From: Cacconaster sp045642485 | GTDB lineage: Bacteria; Bacteroidota; Bacteroidia; Bacteroidales; UBA932 | DNA: 64,000 nucleotides | NCBI GenBank assembly: GCA_045642485.1 | Contig: JAZUIV010000017.1 | Coordinates: forward strand, 1-64,000 | Direction of reading: 5' to 3' | Part shown: positions 44,004 to 53,610 of the stretch, one piece after another | Layout of the letters: each line of letters opens with the position of its first letter | How positions within the stretch are numbered: the stretch's first letter is position 1 | Made by a program: the position numbers and the translations under genes | Notes under the pieces: model-generated | Told to the model about the DNA's origin: nothing | The model's input: only the letters and a program-made list of their open reading frames with translations | The model's database searches: none

Positions 44004-45452
44004 CTATTTCACGTACCAGAATTCGGGACGGATTTCGTGATAACGCCCTTCACCCTGGGGATACCACATCATCTTGACGTGGCACAGGTCGCTGTAGCAT
44101 TTCAGGCCGATTTTGACGTGGTGGAAGCCTTTCTCCAGATTGACGCGGGCAAGGCCCCATCCGCCTCGTCCGGGCTGGTCGCTGAATGTAAAGTCATCCA
44201 CGGTTACAATCGCCTCATTGTCAGCCTGCACAAGCAGATTCCAAAGGCCTGTTTCAGGGACGCGGAGATAACCCTCGAAGGTGTATCCGTAGTTCGGAGT
44301 GCCGAAGTTGCCCCAGAGGCGGGGATATTCGATGACCCTGCTCTCCCCTTTTGTGGCCTGCGCTTCCATATCGGCAAGGGCGTTCACATTGTCGTAACGG
44401 GTGAGAATCATACCGTGTTCCTTTCCTTCCGCGGGGACGGCCTTGCGGAGGGTGTAATCCACGGGGACCTCGTATCTGACGTCATCCACTACGGCGAGGG
44501 AACGTTCGCGGACCCAGGTGCGGAAGCCGTAGTCCCCTTCGGAGAGTTCGATGATGCGGATGCCGCGCTCCAGGTTGCAGTAGGTGGTCCTGTCGCCTGA
44601 GAACCGGCCATATACAAGGGCTATTCCACCCTCGCTCGCGACATAGTCGTTGTCGTGGTCGTGGCCGCAGAAGACTCCGTGGACGTCATTGTTCTCGACG
44701 AAAGCCGCGAAAAGTCCGGAGTTCAGTTCGCCCGGACACTCGTTTTCCTTCCTCTGTCCGACAATCAGATTCCTCGAATAAGCGTCGTAGAACTCCTTCA
44801 AAGGTATGTGGAAGAAGGCGTATGAAGGGACCGGGAGGTTGCTGTTGGCGGCGGAGAAGGCCTTGCTTCGGGTATTGTACCAGGCAATCTGGTCCTGGGT
44901 TATCCAGGCGTAGTCCGTGTATTGGGGGACTTGCGAATAGTCGTTGGAGTCGATGCAGTAGAGGACTGCGGAGACCTTGCTTCCGTCCGAGGAGAGGACC
45001 GGGAGGGCGATGTCATCCAGGTAGCCTTTCTCCATAGTATTGAGAGACATAGGGTGCCCGGTCACTATCTTCGCATAGTCCCATTCGGAGAGTTCACGCT
45101 CTCTGTCGTGGTTGCCGTAGAGGGAGACAAAGGGAATCTTTCTCTCGTCGATTGCGCCGAAGAAGCGGTCCAGCATCTGCGCGGAGTTGATGTCCCCCGT
45201 CATAATGTCGCCTGTCAGGATGACCAGATCCGGCTTTTCGGTGTCGAGGATGCTGCAGAGCTGACCCAGGGTCTTTTCGTATTCTTCAAGATTCTCGCCG
45301 CAGAGGTGGGTGTCGGTGAACTGGGCGATTTTCAGTTTGCCCTTTGCGTTGAAACGTACCGAGGAATCCGCGTTCGATGCAGATTCACCCTGTGAGCAGG
45401 CTGTCAGCGCGAAAATCACGAATGCAGCCGCAAGTGTCATCAATCTTTTCAT
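44004..45452 (-). CDS. Lipoprotein metallophosphoesterase with C-terminal PA14-like domain
   Basis: 482 aa. Lipoprotein signal (LTACSQG, Cys near residue 19). Calcineurin-type metal motifs are FTDTHLCGEN (about 45), LTGDIMTGD, YGNHDRERE and CGHDHDND. After residue 320, GYTFEGYLRVPETGLWNLLV and the beta-rich end resemble PA14-like carbohydrate-binding domains. It probably works in the periplasm on a phosphorylated sugar or nucleotide. A -7 box (45482-45490) lies 30 bp upstream. Confidence 0.83.
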   Translation of the reverse strand: MKRLMTLAAAFVIFALTACSQGESASNADSSVRFNAKGKLKIAQFTDTHLCGENLEEYEKTLGQLCSILDTEKPDLVILTGDIMTGDINSAQMLDRFFGAIDERKIPFVSLYGNHDRERELSEWDYAKIVTGHPMSLNTMEKGYLDDIALPVLSSDGSKVSAVLYCIDSNDYSQVPQYTDYAWITQDQIAWYNTRSKAFSAANSNLPVPSYAFFHIPLKEFYDAYSRNLIVGQRKENECPGELNSGLFAAFVENNDVHGVFCGHDHDNDYVASEGGIALVYGRFSGDRTTYCNLERGIRIIELSEGDYGFRTWVRERSLAVVDDVRYEVPVDYTLRKAVPAEGKEHGMILTRYDNVNALADMEAQATKGESRVIEYPRLWGNFGTPNYGYTFEGYLRVPETGLWNLLVQADNEAIVTVDDFTFSDQPGRGGWGLARVNLEKGFHHVKIGLKCYSDLCHVKMMWYPQGEGRYHEIRPEFWYVK

Positions 45453-45481
45453 ATAGTTCTGTTCAATTAATCGTCAATGCT

Positions 45482-45490
45482 GCAAATATA
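45482..45490 (-). promoter_or_regulatory. Bacteroidota-type -7 box
   Basis: TATATTTGC on the minus strand matches TAnnTTTGC, about 30 bp upstream of the metallophosphoesterase start. Confidence 0.5.
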
Positions 45491-45549
45491 CAACTATTTT
45501 CAGCGCCGTGATGTTTCTGAGGTATTTCCTTGATTGTTCCTTGATTGTT

Positions 45550-45676
45550 CCGTGGTGATATTATCCCTTTAACCGGACCTAGCCACCCGCGGCTGATAGC
45601 GGGAGGGGCCCAGCCGTCAGGCTGGGAGGGATGAGCGCGAAGCGCGAAGTCCGGGTAAGGGATAATATCACCACGG
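45550..45676. repeat. 127 bp inverted-repeat element with internal hairpins
   Basis: The ends pair perfectly for 20 bp (CCGTGGTGATATTATCCCTT with AAGGGATAATATCACCACGG) and almost perfectly for about 8 more. Inside are three small hairpins: CCCGC...GCGGG, CCCAGCC-GTCA-GGCTGGG and GCGC-GAA-GCGC. The folded form is a three-hairpin junction on a long stem. It lies in the gap between divergent genes. It may be a MITE-like element or a structured RNA; no transposase is near. Confidence 0.75.
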
Positions 45677-45734
45677 TCAACAAAAGAAGGAAATATCTTG
45701 CTTATTGGATGAAAGAATGTTAAATTTGGAGGCT

Positions 45735-45953
45735 ATGATAAAATTTGAAAGCGACTATCTGGAAGGATGCCATCCGAGGATTCTGGAGCGGCTGACGAAA
45801 ACCAACTTCCAGCAGACTCCCGGGTACGGGGAGGATGAAATATGTGCCGGAGCAAGGGAAACTGTCAGGAAAGCCTGCTGGGCCACCCCCGACAGCAGCA
45901 TAGACGCCCTGATCGAAGCCTTGGGCGACATTGACGGACAATACAATCACTGA
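45735..45953 (+). pseudogene. Threonine aldolase remnant with internal deletion
   Basis: From the ATG at 45735 (a GGAGG lies 3 bp upstream) FESDYLEGCHPRILERLTKT and QQTPGYGEDEICAGARETVR are the N-terminus of a low-specificity L-threonine aldolase. After KACWATPDSS it jumps to DALIEALGDIDGQYNH, a plausible aldolase C-terminus, and stops. About 72 aa remain of about 340, and the PLP lysine region is lost. The deletion is in frame. It precedes the GH78 gene by 6 bp. Confidence 0.65.
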
Positions 45954-45959
45954 TATATT

Positions 45960-48557
45960 ATGAGAAAATCATCTTTCCATCTTGCAGCCTTTCTGTCGGC
46001 AGTTGCAGTTATCATCTCCTGCAGCAACCCGCAGCCCGCACACTTCGGGCAACGTATCGACGCCCTTGACAACACCCTCTGGGAAAATTCCGAATGGATA
46101 TCGGTCGTTGACGCCCCTGTTGTCACCGGGGAGATTGAAGACGGCTCCCGCGCGGCTGACGGAGCATCCTGGTTCCTCTCAGAAGTCATAAACGGCAAGA
46201 AGGTCAAATCCGCGAAGTGGATGACCTCCGGACTCGGAGTCTATGAACTCTATGTCAACGGCAAGCCCATCGGGGAGGAGATTCTCAAGCCGGGCTTCAC
46301 CCACCCTATGAAGACCAAACTCTCCTACACATATGACGTGACCGACGTCTTTGACACCAAAGCCGGCGCTAGGAACACTTTCTCCGCGCAGGTCACTCCA
46401 GGATGGTGGGCGGACAAGATTGTTACCCCCGGCGGCAACGACGGTATGATAGGAAAGAAATGCGCTTTCCGCGGAGTGGTCGAACTCACCTACACCGACG
46501 GCACAAAGACCGTCATCGGCACTGACCTCGACAACTGGAAAGCCGGTATCGCCGGGCCCGTCAGGCACGCGGCCATCTTCGACGGTGAAATCTATGACGC
46601 CCGGGAACTTCCCGGATACGCGACCCCCGAAAAACTCTCAATCCCCGAGGCGAATACCGAATTCAAAGGGATAATCCTCCCCTGCGACGGCGCTGAAATC
46701 TTTCTGCGCAAGGACCTCACCCTTTCACCTGTCAGGGCATACGTATGGGAAGGGGTGGAAGGAGCCGTAGAGAGCGCGAACGAAGATGAGACTGAACACG
46801 GCAAAGTCATAATCAAAAAGGAGTTCGCCAAGGGAGAGCCCCTCACTGTCAAGCCGGGCGAGACCCTTGTGGTGGACTTCGGACAGAACAGTTCCGGTGT
46901 TCCCGCATTCACCTTCAATGCAAAGGAAGGGACGGTGCTCACCTGCGAACTGTCGGAACTGCTCAATGACGGCAACGGCTCCGAGAAAAGGGGTATGGAC
47001 GGCCCTGAAGGGAGCGTACATCGCCGCAACCTGCGCATCCCCGATGACGGTATGTATCTGAAATACACCTTCGCCGCATCCGAGACCCCGGTTTCATACT
47101 ATCCTCACTGCACATTCTTCGGATTCCGCCTGGCGTCAATCACCGCGACTGACGAAGTCACCATAAGCAGCATCTCCTCGATTCCCGTCACCTCCATCTC
47201 GCAGGAAATGGAGACAGGCAGCATCACCACCGGCCACGAACTTGTCAACAAACTGATCTCCAATACCGTATGGGGCCAGAGGTCCAACTACCTCTCCGTC
47301 CCGACCGACTGCCCGCAGCGCAACGAGCGCCTGGGATGGACCGCGGACACTCAGGTATTCTCCGAGACCGGCACTTTCTTCGCCAACACCGACAGATTCT
47401 TCCACAAATGGATGAGAGATATGCGTGACAGCCAGAACATATTCGGTGCATTCCCCGGCGTGGCCCCCTGGGCACAGTACGGCGCGGGTGAAGGCGATAT
47501 GATGAGGCTCGGATGGGCCGATGCAGGGGTTATCGTTCCCTGGACAGTCTGGAAGCAGTTCGGAGACAGCAGGATAATCGACGAGAACTGGGAGGCGATG
47601 GAAAAATATATCACCCATCTGGACAGGACCAACGCTGACCACAGGACTCTTTCCGAGGAGAACGGCAATTACCAGTGGGCCGACTGGCTGAGCTACGAGC
47701 CCCTGGAGAGCTGCAGCGGCAGAGGGTTCGGAAAGAACGGTCCCCTTCCCGAGACAATCGAATACTGGAACTTCCTCCTTGCTTCATACTGGGTCATCGA
47801 TGCAGGTATGATGCGCGATATGGCTCAGGCCACAGGCCGCGACGCCGAGCAGTATGAAAGGATGGTCTATCGCGCTCAGGAGTATATCAAGGATAAGTTC
47901 CTGACTCCGGAAGGCTTCTTCAAGACTCAGATACTCAACACTATGCAGACCCCTGCGCTCTTCGCTGTCAAGACAGGTACAGTCGAGGGCAAGGCCAAGG
48001 ACGATATGCTGGTGCGCCTCCGCAGGAACTTCGAGGAGCACGGCAACTGCCTGCAGACCGGATTCCTGGGGACCTCCATACTGATGTCCACCCTGACCGA
48101 GAACGGAATGGCGGACCTGGCATACGAACTCCTCTTCCAGAGAAAGAACCCCAGTTGGCTCTATTCCATCGACAACGGGGCGACCACCATCTGGGAGAGA
48201 TGGAACAGCTACACCCTCGAAGAGGGTATGGGCCCTGCCGGGATGAACAGCTTCAACCACTACGCCTACGGTGCTGTCTGCGAGTGGATTTGGGAGACGG
48301 CGGCCGGAATAGCGGCGGACCCCGCGCAGCCCGGATTCAAACATATAATAATGAAACCCATCCCCGACAAAAGATTGGGGCATATCGATGCCAGGTACAA
48401 TTCCGCCGCAGGCCTGATAAAGAGTTCCTGGAGATATGAAGGGGACAAGTGCATCTGGGACTTCACCGTTCCCGAAGGCGCCGTCGCTTCCGTGACCCTC
48501 CCGGGAGAGAGCAAGGCCAGGAAATATGAGGCAGGAACATACACAGTCAGTTTTTGA
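45960..48557 (+). CDS. GH78 alpha-L-rhamnosidase lipoprotein
   Basis: 865 aa with a lipoprotein signal (VAVIISCSNPQ, Cys about residue 21). The N-terminal half has beta-sandwich domains (LGVYELYVNGKPIGEEILKP is the Bac_rhamnosid_N region), and the catalytic (alpha/alpha)6 barrel carries PTDCPQRNERLGWTADTQVF (near 445-464), the family's acid-catalyst block. Exposed at the cell surface or periplasm, it would release rhamnose from plant or host glycans. An RhaM-like protein is encoded in the capsule block. Confidence 0.9.
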   Translation: MRKSSFHLAAFLSAVAVIISCSNPQPAHFGQRIDALDNTLWENSEWISVVDAPVVTGEIEDGSRAADGASWFLSEVINGKKVKSAKWMTSGLGVYELYVNGKPIGEEILKPGFTHPMKTKLSYTYDVTDVFDTKAGARNTFSAQVTPGWWADKIVTPGGNDGMIGKKCAFRGVVELTYTDGTKTVIGTDLDNWKAGIAGPVRHAAIFDGEIYDARELPGYATPEKLSIPEANTEFKGIILPCDGAEIFLRKDLTLSPVRAYVWEGVEGAVESANEDETEHGKVIIKKEFAKGEPLTVKPGETLVVDFGQNSSGVPAFTFNAKEGTVLTCELSELLNDGNGSEKRGMDGPEGSVHRRNLRIPDDGMYLKYTFAASETPVSYYPHCTFFGFRLASITATDEVTISSISSIPVTSISQEMETGSITTGHELVNKLISNTVWGQRSNYLSVPTDCPQRNERLGWTADTQVFSETGTFFANTDRFFHKWMRDMRDSQNIFGAFPGVAPWAQYGAGEGDMMRLGWADAGVIVPWTVWKQFGDSRIIDENWEAMEKYITHLDRTNADHRTLSEENGNYQWADWLSYEPLESCSGRGFGKNGPLPETIEYWNFLLASYWVIDAGMMRDMAQATGRDAEQYERMVYRAQEYIKDKFLTPEGFFKTQILNTMQTPALFAVKTGTVEGKAKDDMLVRLRRNFEEHGNCLQTGFLGTSILMSTLTENGMADLAYELLFQRKNPSWLYSIDNGATTIWERWNSYTLEEGMGPAGMNSFNHYAYGAVCEWIWETAAGIAADPAQPGFKHIIMKPIPDKRLGHIDARYNSAAGLIKSSWRYEGDKCIWDFTVPEGAVASVTLPGESKARKYEAGTYTVSF

Positions 48558-48569
48558 TAATTTGTTGAA

Positions 48570-48959
48570 ATGAAGAAAAAATTTGAACCACTTGAAGGCA
48601 GGAATGCCGAGATAATAGAATTCGTTATGAACAGTCCTGAGATGGCCGACGTGCCGGAGGAGTTCAAGTTCAAGATAAGACTTTGCGTGGAGGAGGTCGA
48701 GGAGAACATCCTTTGTTACTCCGGCTCCAAATGGGTGGAACTTACCATAACACGCAAACCCGATGAGATTGAGATAGGATTCCGGGACGGAGGCATCGAG
48801 TTCAACCCTCTTGCCAAAGAAGACCCCGACATCCAGGCTCCACTGGAAGAGAGGCAGATAGGCGGGCTGGGAATCTTTCTGTGCAAACAGATGATGGACG
48901 CCGTGACATACCACTATGAGAACGGTACCAACTTCTTCACAATGTCGAAAAAATTATAA
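48570..48959 (+). CDS. RsbW-like ATPase/anti-sigma regulator
   Basis: 129 aa HATPase_c_2 domain alone: RLCVEEVEENILCY (about 48-61) is the N box, FRDGGIEFNP the G1 box and QIGGLGIFLCKQM the G2 box. Such proteins bind and phosphorylate anti-anti-sigma factors in partner-switching. No partner gene is adjacent. It is 12 bp after the rhamnosidase gene, so the two may share a message. Confidence 0.85.
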   Translation: MKKKFEPLEGRNAEIIEFVMNSPEMADVPEEFKFKIRLCVEEVEENILCYSGSKWVELTITRKPDEIEIGFRDGGIEFNPLAKEDPDIQAPLEERQIGGLGIFLCKQMMDAVTYHYENGTNFFTMSKKL

Positions 48960-48986
48960 TTTTATTGTTTTTCAATAAATATTTAT

Positions 48987-48994
48987 TATTTTTG
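48987..48994 (+). promoter_or_regulatory. Bacteroidota-type promoter of the flotillin unit
   Basis: TATTTTTG (48987-48994) matches TAnnTTTG, with a TTG at 48965-48967 about 19 bp upstream as a possible -33 box. It is 24 bp before the ATG at 49018. Confidence 0.5.
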
Positions 48995-49017
48995 CTCAAA
49001 ACAAACACACTACTGCT

Positions 49018-49617
49018 ATGATTGAATGGTGGAATACATTAAGTGTGGTGATGAAAATCCTATGGGGCATAACTCTCGCCTCATCCCTGATTTTCATCAT
49101 CCAGAGCATTATGACCTTCCTCGGTGCGGACACCGATTTGGATTTCGACACCGACGCGGGAGGGGTTGACATTGACGGGGGTTCTGAGCCCGGCACAGGA
49201 CTCGGACTGCTGACATTCAGGAATCTGGTGAACTTCCTGCTCGGCTTCGGCTGGACCGCAATCCTTCTGAGGGAGCAGATTTCATCCGTCCCGCTGCTGC
49301 TTGTCGTGGCGGTTCTGGTGGGAGCCGGCCTGGTGGCTGTCGTGATGATGATGTTCAAATGGCTCAGCGGGATGCAGCAGAGCGGCAACATCGACGTCCA
49401 CAGACAGGCTGTGGGATGTACCGGCACGGTCTATCTGACAGTCCCGGCCAACCGCGAAGGGACCGGCAAGGTGCAGATAAACATAAACAGTTCGGTACGC
49501 GAGTTCGACGCCGTCACGGACGGCACCAAACTGCCTACCGGAGTGCAGATCAGAGTGGTTGAAGTCATCAGCGACAGCACTCTTCTGGTCGAAGAACAGG
49601 AATCAATCATCATCTAA
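49018..49617 (+). CDS. NfeD/YqiJ-like membrane protein
   Basis: 199 aa. Hydrophobic segments are near 12-36, 70-86 and 90-113; an acidic Asp-rich stretch (DTDLDFDTDAGGVDIDGG) lies between the first two, and the C-terminal 80 residues look like an OB-fold beta domain (AVGCTGTVYLTV to STLLVEE). This is the usual partner of flotillin. It is 14 bp upstream of the flotillin gene. Confidence 0.75.
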   Translation: MIEWWNTLSVVMKILWGITLASSLIFIIQSIMTFLGADTDLDFDTDAGGVDIDGGSEPGTGLGLLTFRNLVNFLLGFGWTAILLREQISSVPLLLVVAVLVGAGLVAVVMMMFKWLSGMQQSGNIDVHRQAVGCTGTVYLTVPANREGTGKVQININSSVREFDAVTDGTKLPTGVQIRVVEVISDSTLLVEEQESIII

Positions 49618-49631
49618 CACATTCAAAGATT

Positions 49632-51050
49632 ATGGGACCCATACTATTTCTTATCATCGTTGCGGTGGTCTTCATCTCACTGGCCGCAATCCTCGCACGC
49701 TACAAACGCTGTCCGTCAGACAAGATACTGGTGATTTACGGTAAGACAGGCCGCAACACCTCCGCAAAATGCATTCACGGAGGAGCATCCTTCATCTGGC
49801 CCGTCTTCCAGAGTTACAAGTTCCTGGACCTGACCCCTATCTCAATCGAGTGCAACCTTCAGAACGCCCTTTCAAAACAGAATATCCGCGTTGACGTCCC
49901 CTGCCGCTTCACGGTGGGAATCAGCACCGAACCGGAGAATATGGCCAACGCCGCCGAAAGGCTCCTGGGTCTGAAGACCGAAGATATCCGCAATATCGCA
50001 ACTGATATCCTCTTCGGCCAGCTCCGTCTTGTAATCGCCACGATGGACATCGAGGAAATCAACTCCGACCGCGACAAGTTCCTGGCCAACGTGAGCACAA
50101 ACGTCGAGGCCGAGCTCCGCAAAATCGGTCTGAAACTCATCAACGTGAACGTCACCGATATCCGCGACGAATCCGGCTATATCGAGGCTCTGGGTAAGGA
50201 AGCCGCCGCAAAAGCAATCAACGATGCGAAGAAGAGCGTTGCCGAGCAGAACCGTTACGGTGAAATCGGTAAGGCCGAGGCCGATCGCGACAAGGATATC
50301 CGTATCGCCGAGACAAGCCGCGACACACGTATCAACACCGCCGATGCCAATGCGAAGGCAGTCGAGGGTGAGAACAATTCCAAGATAGCAATTGCCAAGT
50401 CCGACGCCCTGCGCCGCGAGAAACAGGCTGAGGCGGAGAGAATCGCAGTGGCCGCCGAGAAGGTGCAGGCAGCAAAGGCTCTGGAAGAGGCCTACCGCAG
50501 TGAGCGTGACGCCGAAATCGCCCGCGCTGAAAGGGAAAAGGCCACCCAGCAGGCCAATATCGTGGTTGCCGCGCAGATTGAAAAGGAGAAAGCCATCATC
50601 GAAGCCGAAGCAATCGCCGAGCAGGTCCGCCGCAAGGCCAAAGGTGAAGCGGATGCAATCTACGCAAAGATGGAGGCCCAGGCTCGCGGTACTCTGGAAG
50701 TGCTCGCCAAACAGGCTGAAGGTTTCGGCCAGCTGGTAAGCGCCGCCGGAGGAGACCCTTCCCAGGCCATCACAATGCTGATCACAGACAAACTCCCCGA
50801 ACTTGTCAAGACTCAGGTCGAAGCTATCAAGGGTATCAATATCGACAAGGTAACCGTCTGGGATTCAGGCAAGGGAGAGAACGGAAAGACTGCCACCGCC
50901 AATTTCGTCTCAGGCCTTATGGGAAGCGTACCTCCCCTGGAGGAACTCTTCAAGATGGCAGGTATGAGTCTCCCCTCCTACCTCAAGGGGCCTGCCGCCG
51001 CTGAAACCGAAAGCAAAGACAACACAGCTGCGGAGGTGTCGGCGGAATGA
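49632..51050 (+). CDS. Flotillin-like SPFH protein
   Basis: 472 aa. N-terminal membrane anchor (ILFLIIVAVVFISLAAILAR), SPFH domain (YKFLDLTPISIECNLQNALS, LKLINVNVTDIRDESGY), then a long Ala/Glu/Lys coiled coil (about 190-345) and a C-terminal DKVTVWDSGK-type end. It organises membrane domains together with the NfeD-like protein. It overlaps the next gene by 4 bp (ATGA). Confidence 0.9.
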   Translation: MGPILFLIIVAVVFISLAAILARYKRCPSDKILVIYGKTGRNTSAKCIHGGASFIWPVFQSYKFLDLTPISIECNLQNALSKQNIRVDVPCRFTVGISTEPENMANAAERLLGLKTEDIRNIATDILFGQLRLVIATMDIEEINSDRDKFLANVSTNVEAELRKIGLKLINVNVTDIRDESGYIEALGKEAAAKAINDAKKSVAEQNRYGEIGKAEADRDKDIRIAETSRDTRINTADANAKAVEGENNSKIAIAKSDALRREKQAEAERIAVAAEKVQAAKALEEAYRSERDAEIARAEREKATQQANIVVAAQIEKEKAIIEAEAIAEQVRRKAKGEADAIYAKMEAQARGTLEVLAKQAEGFGQLVSAAGGDPSQAITMLITDKLPELVKTQVEAIKGINIDKVTVWDSGKGENGKTATANFVSGLMGSVPPLEELFKMAGMSLPSYLKGPAAAETESKDNTAAEVSAE

Positions 51051-51247
51051 TTGTAATCAATATAGACGTGATGCTCGCCCGCAGGAAAATGTCCTGCGGC
51101 GAGCTTTCCGATAAAATCGGCATAACGCCGGCAAATCTGTCAATCCTGAAGAACGGCAAGGCGAAAGCCATCCGTTTTTCCACTCTGGAAGCCATCTGCA
51201 AAGCCCTCGACTGCCAGGTCGGGGACATTCTTGAATATCAGCCGTAA
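51047..51247 (+). CDS. Small XRE-type DNA-binding protein
   Basis: 66 aa Cro/C1-type helix-turn-helix alone (GELSDKIGITPANLSILKNG then STLEAICKALDCQVGDILEY), YozG-like. It is coupled to the flotillin gene by a 4 bp overlap and ends only 6 bp from the convergent asd stop, so the two genes read into each other. Confidence 0.85.
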   Translation: MIVINIDVMLARRKMSCGELSDKIGITPANLSILKNGKAKAIRFSTLEAICKALDCQVGDILEYQP

Positions 51248-51253
51248 AGCCCG

Positions 51254-52258
51254 TCAGTTATTGGAGCGGAGAAGGTATTCCGCTATCTGGACGGCATTCA
51301 AGGCGGCTCCTTTTCTTATCTGGTCGCCGCTGAGCCAGAAAGAGATGCCGTTGGGGTTTGTTATGTCCTTCCTTATCCTGCCCACGAAAATGTCGTCCTT
51401 GTCCGCGGTGAACAAAGGCATCGGATATATCTTCGACTGAGGGTCGTCACACAGTGTGACACCCGCTGCGGAGGACATTGCCCGGCGCACCTGCTCCACT
51501 GAAAGGGGCTCTTCTGTCTCCACCCATACGGCTTCAGAATGGGACCTCAGGACAGGTATCCTGACACAGGTGGCGCTACATTCCACGTCAGAGTGGAGAA
51601 TCTTGCGGGTCTCGTGATACATTTTCATCTCCTCCTTGGTATAGCCGTTGTCAGTGAAGACGTCTATATGGGGTATTGCATTGTATGCCAACTGATAAGC
51701 GAACTTCTCAACCGTGACGGGGTTGCCCTCGGCAATGTCGCGGTGCTGCTGCTGCAGTTCTGCCATCGCGCTTGCCCCGGCTCCCGATGCGGATTGGTAG
51801 GAGGCCACGTGGATTCTTCTGATATGGGAGAGCGCCTCGATGGGGGCAAGAGCCACAACCATCATTATGGTAGTGCAGTTGGGGTTGGCGATGATGCCTC
51901 TCGGACGGACCAGGGCATCCGCGGCGTTACATTCGGGGACTACAAGCGGGACATCTTCGTCCATACGGAAGGCGCTAGAGTTGTCTATCATCACAGTCCC
52001 GTGCTTTGTAATGGTCTGCGCGAATTCCCGGGATGTAGATGCACCTGCGGAGACAAATGCCATATCGATGCCCCTGAAGTCGTCGTTATACTTCAATTCC
52101 CTGACCTCCAATTCCTTTCCACGGAACTTGTATTTCCGCCCCGCGCTGCGTGAGGAGCCGAAGAGAGAGAGTTCATCGAGAGGAAAATCCCTCTGCTCCA
52201 ATACTCTGAGGAATTCCTGGCCAACGGCGCCGCTGACGCCGACAATTGCTGCATTCAT
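51254..52258 (-). CDS. asd: Aspartate-semialdehyde dehydrogenase
   Basis: 334 aa. GVSGAVGQEFLRVLEQRDFP (7-26) binds NADPH, and NPNCTTIMMVVALAP (near 128) holds the catalytic Cys. It converts aspartyl phosphate to the semialdehyde for lysine, threonine and methionine. It is the last gene of the diaminopimelate group, 8 bp after lysC. Confidence 0.94.
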   Translation of the reverse strand: MNAAIVGVSGAVGQEFLRVLEQRDFPLDELSLFGSSRSAGRKYKFRGKELEVRELKYNDDFRGIDMAFVSAGASTSREFAQTITKHGTVMIDNSSAFRMDEDVPLVVPECNAADALVRPRGIIANPNCTTIMMVVALAPIEALSHIRRIHVASYQSASGAGASAMAELQQQHRDIAEGNPVTVEKFAYQLAYNAIPHIDVFTDNGYTKEEMKMYHETRKILHSDVECSATCVRIPVLRSHSEAVWVETEEPLSVEQVRRAMSSAAGVTLCDDPQSKIYPMPLFTADKDDIFVGRIRKDITNPNGISFWLSGDQIRKGAALNAVQIAEYLLRSNN

Positions 52259-52266
52259 AACCGTAT

Positions 52267-53604
52267 CTATTTGTCGTTTCCGGGGTTTTCTTCCGAGAAA
52301 AGATGTTTGCTCAGGGCCCTGAGCGCACGAATCTTGTCATCCCTGTGGACAAGGAAGGAGATGTTGTTGTCGCTTCCGCCGAATGATATCATCCTCACGG
52401 GGATGTCCCTCATAGCCTCCATCGCGCGTGACTCGAAGCCCACGTTCTGCCAGTCCATATCCCCCACCACGCATACTATGCACATATTGCGGTCAACTTT
52501 GACGGTTCCGAATTTCTTGAGGTCCTGTATGATTTCGGTAAGATGGCTGGTGTTGTCGATGGACATCGAGATTCCCACCTCCGAGGTGCAGACCATATCG
52601 ATTGAGGTGCGGTAACTCTCGAATATCTCGAACACCCGCCTCAGGAAGCCGTATGCAAGGAACATCCTCGAGGAGATGACGCTGATTGCGGTGATGTCAT
52701 CCTTGGCTGCCACAGCCTTGATTGTCCCGGGTTCGGGGACGTTGTTGATCAGAGTACCGGGGGCGTCCGGCTGCATAGTGTCCAGCAGACGGACGGGGAT
52801 GTTGGCAAATTTTGCGGGCTGGATACAGGTGGGGTGGAGAATCTTCGCCCCGAAATAACCGAGTTCCGCGGCCTCCTCGAAATGAAGGTGCCGCACGGCC
52901 CTGGTCCCCTCGACGATTCTGGGGTCATTGTTGTGCATACCGTCGATGTCGGTCCATATCTGGATTTCAGAAGCACCCACCGCTGCTCCGACAAGGGATG
53001 CGGTGTAGTCCGACCCTCCCCTCTGGAGATTGTCCACCTCCCCCACGCTGTTCATACAGATGAAGCCCTGGGTGATGAAGAGGTCGGCATCCTTGTTCTG
53101 ATTGAGAAGATTGGTCAGATTGTTCCGGATATGCCTGATGTCAGGCTCGCCGATTGTATCGATGAGCATAAAGTCGAGAGCCGGCAGCAAGGCAACCTTC
53201 ACCCCCTTCTCCTGAAGGTAGAAGGTCATCATATGGGTTGAAATCAGTTCCCCATAGGACAGAAGGATTTTCTCCTCCTTCACGGCGAAAGGCTGGCTTG
53301 TCATCGTCATCATCTGGGAGAAGGCGCCGTGGACATAGTCCCAGGCTTTCTCCTTGTATTCTTCAGTGGAGAAGAGAGCCTCGACGTGGACCCTGTATTT
53401 GCCCTCGAGAGCGGATATGATGCTGCTCGCACTCTCTATGTTGCTGTTGTAGAGGTATCCTCCGATTTCAACAAGAGTGTTGGTGGTACCGGCCATCGCC
53501 GAGAGAACCACCAGATTCTGTTCCCCGTTGCAGATAAGGTCCGCAACCGCCTTGATGCCTTTGGCGGAGCCTACGGAAGTTCCGCCGAATTTCATTATTT
53601 TCAT
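52267..53604 (-). CDS. lysC: Aspartate kinase (monofunctional)
   Basis: 445 aa. KFGGTSVGSAKGI (about 5-17) is the amino-acid kinase start, QGFICMNSVGEVDNLQRGGS follows, and two ACT domains make up the C-terminus (SVISSRMFLAYGFLRRVFEI, MCIVCVVGDMDWQN). It begins the aspartate route. It sits between ddh and asd in the same direction, and ACT domains suggest feedback by an end product. Confidence 0.93.
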   Translation of the reverse strand: MKIMKFGGTSVGSAKGIKAVADLICNGEQNLVVLSAMAGTTNTLVEIGGYLYNSNIESASSIISALEGKYRVHVEALFSTEEYKEKAWDYVHGAFSQMMTMTSQPFAVKEEKILLSYGELISTHMMTFYLQEKGVKVALLPALDFMLIDTIGEPDIRHIRNNLTNLLNQNKDADLFITQGFICMNSVGEVDNLQRGGSDYTASLVGAAVGASEIQIWTDIDGMHNNDPRIVEGTRAVRHLHFEEAAELGYFGAKILHPTCIQPAKFANIPVRLLDTMQPDAPGTLINNVPEPGTIKAVAAKDDITAISVISSRMFLAYGFLRRVFEIFESYRTSIDMVCTSEVGISMSIDNTSHLTEIIQDLKKFGTVKVDRNMCIVCVVGDMDWQNVGFESRAMEAMRDIPVRMISFGGSDNNISFLVHRDDKIRALRALSKHLFSEENPGNDK

Positions 53605-53610
53605 ATCCGG

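Noticed and set aside
45550..45676. A tRNA or other known RNA gene in the inverted-repeat element
   Set aside because: No cloverleaf, anticodon arm or CCA-like end fits; the long terminal stem differs from tRNA.
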